5,809 bases of DNA from Anammoximicrobium sp032229885 (GTDB taxonomy: Bacteria; Planctomycetota; Planctomycetia; Pirellulales; Pirellulaceae): assembly GCA_032229885.1 (NCBI GenBank), contig JAVYAJ010000337.1, positions 1 through 5,809 on the forward strand. Direction: 5' to 3'. This document shows, in pieces, positions 1 through 5,809 of the stretch. The notes beneath the pieces were generated by a model. The model saw nothing but the letters and a program-made list of their open reading frames with translations. It ran no database searches and was not told the origin of the DNA. Each line of letters starts with the position of its first letter. The first letter of the stretch is position 1. The translations under genes and the position numbers were made by a program.

Positions 1-215
1 CGGTTGCTATCATCTCTGACTCCTGGGGTGTTGCCCCAGGCTACGTTGGTGATGGCCTTCGGCCAACCCGCTTCCTGTCGTCTGTCCTGCGCAACAGTCA
101 TGCAATACCAATTTTACTTAACGCGGGCCAGTGCCAGTAACCCACAAGTGTACCGTACAGACCGGTGTACAAGATGCGCGCACGGTGCGCGCATGATACG
201 AACTAAGACTCTAAG
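1..215 (+). repeat. Outer inverted repeat, left copy
   Basis: This stretch matches the reverse complement of 5523-5737 at the same length of 215 bases. Bases 1 to about 97 match with a scatter of substitutions. Bases about 98-165 are clearly diverged. Bases 166-215 are identical over 50 nt. It contains a ggccttcggcc palindrome at 54-64 and a perfect 21-nt palindrome at 174-194. The open frame over 4-366 looks like spurious translation of repeat DNA: it has no recognisable domain and the repeat is mirrored elsewhere. The repeat may continue to the left of the window, so its true outer end is unknown. It could be one end of a larger mobile element or a dispersed planctomycete repeat. Confidence 0.85.
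174..194. repeat. Perfect 21-nt palindrome, left copy
   Basis: Two 10-base arms, atgcgcgcac and gtgcgcgcat, flank a single central base. The same palindrome recurs at 5544-5564 inside the right outer repeat. It lies in the 50-nt block that is fully conserved between the two copies while the neighbouring 68 nt diverged. It could be a protein-binding site, a recombination or transposase site, or a hairpin in single-stranded DNA or RNA. There is no T-run after it, so an ordinary terminator is unlikely. Confidence 0.7.
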
Positions 216-667
216 ACGGCGACTCGGGATCCAACTCGTAACCCGAAGCGTTAGCGGGGGATGCCTTCGCCGACGCATGAGCGAGAGGCTCTCTTTGTCC
301 ACCCGTTTCCGTGGAGTGAGAGTCGGTCTTGGCGGTAGGTGTCTGTTGGAATTAGTCGTCCACTAGAGCGCCGTTGGACCTCACCTACGGTGCGCTCACG
401 GATACCAGGAAAACAAGGCCCGAAACCGCGTGCTTTCCCTGCGAATCAGCCCGTTTATCGCGCGTTGGGAGGCGAATCGTTTACAACTGGAGGGAGAATT
501 GATGGGACATGGAACGACAAGTCGTCCCTGATCGCTAGAAGAGCGGTATGGACACGACTCGATGGCCAGCAAATTGACTGGACGGCGACCGTACAGGAGC
601 GGGCGGCCCTAGACGGCGGATGGCTCCGACGCCGTGTTGTGCGGCGGTGGCGTATCGATGATACTTG
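216..667. other. Left middle zone, no convincing gene
   Basis: This is 452 bp without a supportable gene. It carries a cccgaagcgttagcg repeat at 242-256, whose inverted near-copy is at 5436-5450. An open frame at 339-686 would give a 115-residue Arg- and Trp-rich product. It runs across the left end of the MITE-like element and shows no recognisable domain, so I do not call it. The sequence does not match the transposase-bearing right middle zone by eye, so the mirror symmetry of the flanks breaks here. It may be remnant DNA of an older insertion. Confidence 0.5.
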
Positions 668-1034
668 GGATCGTTCGATCATTTAGTGTCCGATCGTTTA
701 CTGGGAAGGCGTGGCGATTTGTAGTCGCTCACAGTTTGTCACGCCAGCCTAATGGCCACAACCTACGTTGCAGGACAAGCGAGCCTTGGAGAACCGTCAC
801 CGAGAATTGAGGCGGAAGGGCGCAAGGATCGAAGCGGGAGGGCGCAAAATTTGAAGCGGAATGGCGCAAGCCCTCCGGTGTATCTGCTGGCGGTCGATCC
901 AATCGATCCGCTACGAAGAACCTACCTCGCAGGACCGGACGGCTTGCGCCGTTCCGCTTCCATTAGCGGCGCATTCCCTGAACGGTTACGCTGATCCTAG
1001 ATCTCAACTGGACACTCAATTGATCGAACGATCC
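668..1034. mobile_element. 367-bp MITE-like element, no transposase
   Basis: The left end begins GGATCGTTCGATCATTTAGT and the right end is an imperfect inverted copy (1011-1034), giving terminal inverted repeats of about 24 bp with a few mismatches. TTG (or TTGGG, depending on where the G-rich ends are cut) directly follows the right end at 1035 and also sits at the left boundary (665-669), which could be a short target duplication. The interior 740-1034 is repeated inverted at 4588-4841, about 90% identical by eye. There that sequence follows an IS4-type transposase relic. Inside are three 22-bp tandem units (808-873) and a stem-forming pair at 853-872 and 941-960. There is no coding capacity. 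The simplest reading is a non-autonomous derivative of an IS4-type element. It ends 44 bp before the large gene. Confidence 0.6.
808..873 (+). repeat. Three 22-bp tandem units inside the left element
   Basis: The unit core tgaagcggaagggcgcaag occurs at about 808, 830 and 852, with a few substitutions per copy. The homologous right element has one unit (4754-4772 on the - strand). The difference explains most of the length gap between the two inner repeats (295 against 254 bp). The third unit can pair with 941-960 at 19 of 20 positions, forming a long stem with a loop of roughly 70 nt. Confidence 0.75.
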
Positions 1035-1065
1035 TTGGGCACTTTGGGATCTTCTTCCAACGTAC

Positions 1066-1072
1066 AAGGGAG
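1066..1072 (+). promoter_or_regulatory. Shine-Dalgarno site for the large secreted protein
   Basis: The purine run aagggag ends 6 bases before ATG 1079. This supports that start over later in-frame starts, as does the signal peptide that begins there. Only 44 bp separate the start codon from the end of the MITE-like element. I found no convincing -35/-10 pair in that gap, so the promoter may lie within the element. Confidence 0.6.
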
Positions 1073-1078
1073 CGCGCT

Positions 1079-4000
1079 ATGGTTCGCCTTTCCTCCGCAC
1101 GGATCCCGGCCGCGGTGCTCGTGGTCGGCCTCGTCGGCTCTCTTCGGACAACGGCCGCGGACGGGCCGGTCGAGCCGGCGCGAAGCTATTTCGCGCACGC
1201 CGCCATCGAGGACGGACACGGGGTGATTGCGCCTTGGTACACGGCCCTCAACGGCCAGTGCGATTTCCGCATCCGCGTGGCGGCCGAGACCCTGAAGCGG
1301 TATCCGTGGGCGGACAAGCCCGCGGCGGCCATGCCGGCCCCGCACTATGTCTTCAACGGCCACTGGAAGATCGACGCCGAAGGAACGATTGCGGTCGACC
1401 CCGCGCTGCCGGATTGGCACAACGGCGACCTCGGCCAACGCTCGGCGGCGCTGCTGTGCGGGCTGACGAACTATTATCGCTACACCGGCGACGCGGGCGT
1501 GATCGGGCCGCTGACCCGTCTGGCCGACTATCTGTTGGACTACTGCCAGACTCCGCCAGAGCATCCCTGGCCCGGCTTCCTCGTCAGTTGTCCCACCGAG
1601 GGCAAGGCCTACGGCCGGGCCGACCCGCACGGGTTCATCCAACTGGACGTGGCCGCACAGGTCGGCACGGGACTGGTCGCCGCCTACAAATTGATCGGCG
1701 AGCAGCGCTATCTGGACGCCGTACAGCGGTGGGCCGACCTGTTGGCCGCGCATTGCGACGCGCGGCCCGGCCAACGGCCGTGGAATCGGTATGCCAACCC
1801 CGAGGACTGTCGCTGGGACACGCGCCAGACCGGCGGCGTGGCGTTGGTCCTCGAGTTTCTCGACGAGGTGATCAAGCTCGGCCATCGCGGGCAGGACGAT
1901 GCGCTGGTCAAGGCCCGCGAGGCGGGCGAACGCTATCTCCGCGACACGCTTCTGTCGCGGTGGAGCGACGATCCGACGTTCGGCCACAACTTCTGGGACT
2001 GGCAGAACCACACCGCCACCTGCTCGGTGCCCTGCTATGTTTCCCAATATATGATGAATCGCCCCGAGGCCTTCCCCGCATGGAAGGCCGACATCCGCAA
2101 CATCGTGTCGTTGTTTTTCTGTCGTTCGAGCGTAGATCCAGGTTCCGCCGCCGACCTGTACTCCGGGGCCTGGGCGCTTCCCGAGTCGAGTTCATGTTGT
2201 GGCAAGTCGCTGCAATATCCGATCATGAGCACGGCAGCCGCGTTGGCCCGCTACGGCGAACTGGCCGATAGCGAATGGGCGCGCGAGATCGCTCGGCGCC
2301 AAGCCATCCTCTCCACCTACGACGCCCACGAGACGGGCGTGGTGAAGGACGGCATCGACGGCGGCGCCGTGGTGGCCGCCGCGTGGTTTAACCTGGCCCA
2401 CCCCTGGCCACTGCGGATGGTTCTGGAATACGTGGCCTGGCAGCCCGAATGCTTTGGCGCCAACCGCGAGAACCACATCGTGCGCAGCAGCTCGGTCGTG
2501 ACCGACGTCCGCTACGGCAAGGGGCGGATCGCCTATGCGACCTTCCCATCGCCGGGGCGGTGCGAGGACGTGCTGCGGCTGGCCTTCGCGCCGCGCACGG
2601 TCTCGGCCAACGGTCGGCCGCTGCCGCTGGCGGACGACCCGCAGGTCAACGGCTACCGCGTGCGGCGATTGTCCAACGGCGACGCGCTCGTGACCATTCG
2701 GCACGATGGCTGTCCGCAGGTGGTCGTCGAGGGCGACGACCCGCAACAAGCGGTCGGGGCGGATCGACTGGAATACACGGGGGATTGGCAGCCCGTGGCC
2801 GCCGCCACGGCGACGACGGGATCGATGCGAGTTACCTCGCGGGCCGGCGCTCGCGCAAAGTTCGCGTTCGAGGGCAGCCAGGTCCGCCTGATCGGCCGAG
2901 CCGCGCCGGACGGCGGGCGGGCTGAGGTGTACCTGGACGGCGTCAAGCAGCTCTGCGGCATCGATTTCTGGTGTCCCCAGGTGCGCGACCAACAGGTGCT
3001 GTGCTACAAGAACGGACTCACACCCGGCCGGCACACGCTCGAGATCGTTGCCTTGGGCGCCAAGAATCCCGTGGCGAGCGGCGCCAAGCTGTACATCGAC
3101 GGCGTGCAGTGGTCCGCGGCCCAGGATCAGAATCCGCCTTGCGGAACCCGCGGCCCCGGCGAAGCGCAACGCGTGATCTTCGGCCGCGTCGACCGCCAGG
3201 ATTATGTGGATTCAACCGGCCAGGCGTGGCGTCCGGCCACCGAATTCATCTACCGCATCCGCACCGGGGCCGATCTCGTGCCGATCGCCTTCTGGACCGA
3301 CCCGCGAATCGACGACGTAGGCAGCACGGCCGACCCTGAACTGTACCGCTATGGGTTGCACGGACCGGATTTCACCGCGTATTTCACCGTGGATCCCACC
3401 CAGACCTATCATGTTCGCCTGAAGTTCTGCCAGACGGACCAGCCCGCTGCGCCGGGCGGCCTGGCGACCAGCATCGACATCCAGGGGAGCACGCAGGTAC
3501 TGGACATGGACATCGCCGCCACCGCCGGCGGGTTGGGCAAGGCCGTGGATCTGGTTTTCAACGGCGTGCATCCTCGTCACGGGGCGATCGCCATCCGCGC
3601 CTATCACCGCTATGGCGGCGACGCCATGATCCAGGCCATCGAGATCGGCCCAGGGGAATCGCCCGTCGGCGCCACGCCCGTTGTCTTCGACTTTCCGCCC
3701 GGGACCAACCTCTTGCGAAACCCGGGCTTCGAGACGGCCATCCCCGGCGCCACGGGGCGCGACGGCCACGAGCCCCGCCTCGCGCAAGGGCCGTGGAGCT
3801 ATCGCTTCCTGGGGCCCAGCGTGGGAATCGTCTGGAACGAAGCCGCCTTTGTCCAGCATCCGCAATCCGGGCAGCCCACGCCACGCTCTGGCAAGGACGC
3901 CCTGCGGACCCATGCCATGGAACAGGATGCTCATACCCAGGTCTACCAGGAGGTGGCCGTCGAGCCGGGCAAGCCCTACCGGGCATCGGTTTGGGCGCAG

Positions 4001-4273
4001 GGCATCGACCTGCACGGCCAGGGATTCGGCACGCACGCCGACGATACCGCGGGGCTGTGCGTCATCGAACTCGACGCCGCGGGCCGGGTGCTCGTCCAGC
4101 ATCCCAGAGCCGAGATCACCAAAGCGGGAGAATTCACCGAGTTGAGCACGGCGTTCACCACGTCCGCGGCCAGCGCCCTGGTGCGTTTCCTGCTCGACAC
4201 GCGCATCGCGTGCCGTTGGGATCAGGGACACGTGACCTACGACGATGGCACATTGGCCCGCCAAGCCCAATAG
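1079..4273 (+). CDS. Secreted multidomain putative glycoside hydrolase-like protein
   Basis: The product has 1064 residues. Residues 1-27 look like a signal peptide: a basic start, a hydrophobic stretch AAVLVVGLVG, and likely cleavage after TTAA, so it should be exported. Residues about 40-450 are helix-rich and Trp/Tyr-rich, like an (alpha/alpha)6 six-hairpin glycosidase fold. C315 in HTATCSVPC and C373-C374 in SSCCGKS recall the Cys and Cys-Cys zinc site of GH127 beta-L-arabinofuranosidases. The Glu expected two residues before the first Cys is Ala313 here, so this is a distant relative at best. Residues about 470-558 look like a beta-sandwich. Residues 562-681 look like a jelly-roll module (VYLDG, LTPGRHTLEI). 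Residues 697-859 look malectin-like. Residues 877 to about 1056 look like a CBM4/9 module opening NLLRNPGFE. The likely role is binding and processing a polysaccharide or glycoprotein outside the cytoplasm; the substrate is unknown. The gene has no operon partner in the window and lies between inverted mobile-type repeats. The coding call is firm; the enzymatic class is inferred. Confidence 0.95.
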   Translation: MVRLSSARIPAAVLVVGLVGSLRTTAADGPVEPARSYFAHAAIEDGHGVIAPWYTALNGQCDFRIRVAAETLKRYPWADKPAAAMPAPHYVFNGHWKIDAEGTIAVDPALPDWHNGDLGQRSAALLCGLTNYYRYTGDAGVIGPLTRLADYLLDYCQTPPEHPWPGFLVSCPTEGKAYGRADPHGFIQLDVAAQVGTGLVAAYKLIGEQRYLDAVQRWADLLAAHCDARPGQRPWNRYANPEDCRWDTRQTGGVALVLEFLDEVIKLGHRGQDDALVKAREAGERYLRDTLLSRWSDDPTFGHNFWDWQNHTATCSVPCYVSQYMMNRPEAFPAWKADIRNIVSLFFCRSSVDPGSAADLYSGAWALPESSSCCGKSLQYPIMSTAAALARYGELADSEWAREIARRQAILSTYDAHETGVVKDGIDGGAVVAAAWFNLAHPWPLRMVLEYVAWQPECFGANRENHIVRSSSVVTDVRYGKGRIAYATFPSPGRCEDVLRLAFAPRTVSANGRPLPLADDPQVNGYRVRRLSNGDALVTIRHDGCPQVVVEGDDPQQAVGADRLEYTGDWQPVAAATATTGSMRVTSRAGARAKFAFEGSQVRLIGRAAPDGGRAEVYLDGVKQLCGIDFWCPQVRDQQVLCYKNGLTPGRHTLEIVALGAKNPVASGAKLYIDGVQWSAAQDQNPPCGTRGPGEAQRVIFGRVDRQDYVDSTGQAWRPATEFIYRIRTGADLVPIAFWTDPRIDDVGSTADPELYRYGLHGPDFTAYFTVDPTQTYHVRLKFCQTDQPAAPGGLATSIDIQGSTQVLDMDIAATAGGLGKAVDLVFNGVHPRHGAIAIRAYHRYGGDAMIQAIEIGPGESPVGATPVVFDFPPGTNLLRNPGFETAIPGATGRDGHEPRLAQGPWSYRFLGPSVGIVWNEAAFVQHPQSGQPTPRSGKDALRTHAMEQDAHTQVYQEVAVEPGKPYRASVWAQGIDLHGQGFGTHADDTAGLCVIELDAAGRVLVQHPRAEITKAGEFTELSTAFTTSAASALVRFLLDTRIACRWDQGHVTYDDGTLARQAQ

Positions 4274-4384
4274 CCGCCGGCGCGCATCGCATGACCGCGT
4301 ACCCAGCGCCAGACGCGATCCCCGCTGGAGCTTGCGACCGTTTCGGATGGCCAATGCCACGCCGCGGCGCATCCGGGCGGCAAT

Positions 4385-4495
4385 GGAGGGACGCGCCCTA
4401 TCGCGTCCGTATCGTGTCCTCTTGGCACGGCGTATCCGAGCGGGCAGCACGGGGACGCGCTCCGTCGCGTCCGTATCGTCTCGTCTCGGCCACGC
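4385..4495 (+). repeat. Two direct copies of a hairpin repeat after the gene
   Basis: Two copies about 65 bp apart share ggacgcg, a 6-base loop, then cgcgtccgtatcgt. Their stems are 4389-4395 with 4402-4408, and 4453-4459 with 4466-4472. Each can form a 7-bp GC-rich hairpin on either strand. The loops differ (ccctat and ctccgt) while the stems are kept, which suggests selection for, or spread of, the folded form. They sit about 110 bp after the stop codon. No T-run follows, so I call them dispersed planctomycete-type repeats rather than terminators. Confidence 0.6.
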
Positions 4496-4558
4496 GCGGA
4501 ACGTGGGTCGCCCGAGCATCGGAGCAGTTTTTCTCAACCCTCCAGATGTTTCAATCCG

Positions 4559-4581
4559 CCCCTCTCGGCGAGCGAGAGGGG
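4559..4581. terminator. 9-bp GC-rich hairpin, possible terminator or repeat
   Basis: The arm cccctctcg (4559-4567) pairs perfectly with cgagagggg (4573-4581) around a 5-base loop. It is the last strong hairpin between the gene and the inner repeat. No U-tract follows on either strand, so intrinsic termination is only a possibility. A dispersed palindromic repeat is equally likely. Confidence 0.35.
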
Positions 4582-4587
4582 AACTTA

Positions 4588-4841
4588 GGATCGCTCGATC
4601 AATGAGTGTCCGGTTGAGATCCAGAATCAGCGTAACCGTTCAGGGAATGCGCCGCTAATGGAAGCGGAACGGCGCAAGCCGTCTGGACCTTCGAGGCAGG
4701 TAGGTTCTTCGTAGCGGACCAATTGGATCGACCGCGAACAGACACACCGGAGGGCTTGCGCCCTTCCGCTTCAATTCTCGGTGACCGTTCATCAAGGCTC
4801 GCTTGTTCTGCAACGCAGGTTGTCGCCATTAGGCTGGCGTG
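4588..4841 (-). repeat. Inner inverted repeat, right copy (IS 3' end)
   Basis: The reverse complement matches 740-1034, about 90% by eye, apart from the extra 22-bp units on the left. It begins GGATCGCTCGATCAATGAGT, the same end motif as the left element. It carries a 20-base arm pair, 4661-4680 with 4753-4772, matching at 19 of 20 positions, around a loop of about 72 nt. It lies 17 bp beyond the transposase stop codon, so it is most simply the non-coding 3' end of that insertion sequence. Confidence 0.85.
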
Positions 4842-4858
4842 CCAGCCCTTTAAAGCTG

Positions 4859-5338
4859 TCATTCGCGCTGCCGGCGTGTGGCCAGCACCCGAGCAGTCGA
4901 GACGTGTGACTTACGGCCCGTGCGTTTGGGCGGGCGTTTCTTGGGGCCACGGCGATCCTTGAGGCAACGCTTTAGCCGCACGTGTCGAGCATGGTTCTTT
5001 AACGCCTCGGCCATGTGCTGGGCACTTAGCTCCGCATAACGCTGGCGCCACTGGTGAGAAGGAATCGCGATCTGCATACCCTGCGAGACAACCGCAATCT
5101 CCGACGCCAGGTAGTACATCGAGAGGTTGTCTCGCGTCTCCTGATGTGCCGGGAGGGCTTGTACCTGTGCGATCGTCGACTTCACCACACTCATCACGTT
5201 GTACGTGACGAAGGCAATCGCGCAGGCTAGCAACGCTGCGGGCGGGTACGTCAGCGTGGCGATCTCGCCATGCAAGCTCAAGGTCAACTCCAGGAAGGCG
5301 TTCTCGATCGTCCAACGCTGGCGGGACGCCTTGGCGAG
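4859..5338 (-). pseudogene. IS4-type transposase, C-terminal fragment
   Basis: The reading frame runs from about 5338 down to a TGA at 4859-4861, roughly 159 codons. Near the start it reads RQRWTIENAFLEL. This resembles the YRxRWxIE block of IS4-type DDE transposases, which carries the catalytic Glu (codon 5303-5305); the usual Tyr is Ser here. It continues LSLHGEIATL, then a hydrophobic stretch with VTYNVMSVVK, and ends with GPKKRPPKRTGRKSHVSTAR, a tail I associate with this transposase group. The frame stays open upstream to a TGA near 5480, but the residues there are Arg-rich and not transposase-like. I see neither of the catalytic Asp blocks. Complete relatives are normally above 400 residues, so the N-terminal two thirds are missing. 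It is not expected to be active. A TTG at 5285-5287 could only start a shorter fragment lacking the Glu. Confidence 0.8.
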
Positions 5339-5522
5339 GGGCTCGCTCGGCGCGGCTTGTATCGCCAGCGTTCGTGGCGACCGGATTCGGGATTGCGCCC
5401 GCCCAGCAGGTTCCCGCAGGGATCGTTCAGTCTCTCGCTGACGCTTCGGGGGTACGCTCCAGTGCGCCTGGCTCGCTCAAGAACCACTTGTCTGAAAAAC
5501 CGAAGTTGTCTTCCACGCGATC
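5339..5522. other. Junction zone upstream of the transposase relic
   Basis: These 184 bp separate the last transposase-like codons from the outer repeat. They contain cgctgacgcttcggg at 5436-5450, the inverted near-copy of the repeat at 242-256. On the - strand a short frame begins at a GTG near 5516 (VEDNFGFSDKWFLSEPGA) and reaches a stop near 5431, inside the repeat. It is too short to call a gene and could be a fragment of another one. No transposase N-terminus is recognisable. Confidence 0.45.
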
Positions 5523-5737
5523 CTTAGAGTCTTAGTTCGTATCATGCGCGCACCGTGCGCGCATCTTGTACATTAGTCTGTACAGCACACTTTAGAGGTA
5601 TTGACACTAACCCGCGTTAGGTGAAACTGGAGTTGGATGACTGTTGCGCAGCGCAGACGACAGGAAGCGTGTGGGCCGAAGGCCATCACCAACGTAGCCT
5701 GGGGCAACGCCCTAGGAGTCAGAGATGATAGCAACCG
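5523..5737 (-). repeat. Outer inverted repeat, right copy
   Basis: The reverse complement aligns with 1-215 over an equal length. Bases 5523-5572 are identical to 166-215, and the end segment near 5640-5737 is close to identical to 1-97. The part between is diverged. It holds the perfect 21-nt palindrome at 5544-5564 and a ggccgaaggcc palindrome at 5674-5684. Together with the left copy it brackets the whole gene-bearing segment. Confidence 0.85.
5544..5564. repeat. Perfect 21-nt palindrome, right copy
   Basis: The arms atgcgcgcac and gtgcgcgcat flank one central base. This is the mirror counterpart of 174-194 and lies within the 50-nt block shared without a mismatch. Confidence 0.7.
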
Positions 5738-5809
5738 TGTTGGCCGAAGGCCAACATCAACGTGTCACCGCGGCCCGGATGAATATGGCCTTCGGCCAAA
5801 AGAGGCACG
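5738..5809. repeat. Clustered ggccgaaggcc palindromes at the right edge
   Basis: A 19-nt palindrome, tgttggccgaaggccaaca, covers 5738-5756, and a further ggccttcggcc lies at 5787-5797. The stretch ggccaacatcaacgtg after the first resembles ggccatcaccaacgtag in the adjacent outer repeat, about 68 bp away. This suggests a degenerate larger unit repeated in tandem and continuing past the window. No gene is visible. Confidence 0.6.

Larger units (their letters stand above)
4588..5523 (-). mobile_element. Decayed IS4-type insertion sequence, boundaries tentative
   Basis: The segment holds an IS4-type transposase C-terminus on the - strand and the inner repeat as its 3' end. The 4588 end is well supported because it matches the left element's terminus. 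The far end at 5523 is a guess: the bases there read CGATCC, the inverse of the first six bases of the other end, and the homology with the outer repeat stops at this point. TTAG directly follows 5523 and also occurs at 4585-4588, a possible 4-bp target duplication that overlaps the first G. Only six bases of terminal match are visible at 5523, so chance is possible. At 936 bp it is shorter than a complete element with a full transposase would be. Confidence 0.4.

Noticed and set aside
4..366. 120-residue open frame over the left outer repeat
   Set aside because: Most of it lies in repeat DNA mirrored at 5523-5737, and the frame is not protein-like.
339..686. 115-residue open frame in the left middle zone
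   Set aside because: It has no recognisable domain, is Arg/Trp-rich, and runs over the terminal repeat of the MITE-like element.
4..1034. CRISPR array
   Set aside because: The repeats are inverted, or are three direct units with no spacers, so there is no repeat-spacer pattern.
1234..2271. 345-residue open frame on the + strand inside the large gene
   Set aside because: It is an out-of-frame shadow of the secreted protein with an Arg-rich composition and no ribosome binding site.
3212..4537. Long antisense open frames, e.g. 3212-4537, 2192-3169 and 1016-2047 on the - strand
   Set aside because: They lie opposite the large gene and arise from its GC-rich third codon positions. Their translations are Arg/Gly/Ala-rich without a recognisable domain.
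4599..4862. 87-residue - strand frame and the similar + strand frame at 752-994
   Set aside because: Their resemblance comes from the shared inner repeat, and the frame on the left is altered by the 22-bp units, so it is not a conserved protein.
4911..5315. 134-residue - strand frame overlapping the transposase fragment
   Set aside because: It is an out-of-frame shadow; the frame ending at 4859 carries the transposase motifs.

Overview
The window looks like a stretch of a high-GC planctomycete genome, probably of the Pirellulales type. This is an inference. It rests on a very long secreted multidomain protein (six-hairpin-type domain plus malectin-like and carbohydrate-binding-like domains) and on short palindromic repeats of the kind I associate with planctomycete intergenic DNA: ggccttcggcc, cccgaagcgttagcg and gaagcggaacggcgcaagcc. 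No rRNA, tRNA or CRISPR is visible.

Layout. One convincing intact gene occupies 1079-4273 on the + strand. It encodes a 1064-residue exported protein, probably carbohydrate-active. The domain order is signal peptide, alpha-helical (alpha/alpha)6-like domain with a Cys / Cys-Cys arrangement reminiscent of GH127-type enzymes, a beta-sandwich, a jelly-roll module, a malectin-like domain, and a C-terminal CBM4/9-like module. Most other open frames, including long antisense ones, are shadows of its GC-rich third codon positions.

Both flanks are non-coding or broken, and they mirror each other. From outside inwards: an outer inverted repeat (1-215 against 5523-5737), a short cccgaagcgt(t/c)agcg repeat (242-256 against 5436-5450), a middle zone that differs on the two sides, and an inner inverted repeat (740-1034 against 4588-4841). 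The left inner repeat is part of a compact 367-bp MITE-like element (668-1034) whose ends are inverted copies of a GGATCGttCGATCA motif. On the right, the same inner sequence lies just downstream of a truncated IS4-type transposase gene on the - strand (4859 to about 5338). The inner repeat therefore looks like the 3' end of an IS4-type element, and the left copy looks like a transposase-less derivative.

Taken together, this is a single secreted-enzyme gene sitting as possible cargo between two decayed, oppositely oriented copies of mobile DNA. There is no operon partner and no clear promoter. The left element ends only 44 bp before the start codon, so it may supply or replace the gene's upstream control region. 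Whether the gene moved with the repeats, or the repeats accumulated around it, cannot be decided from this window.
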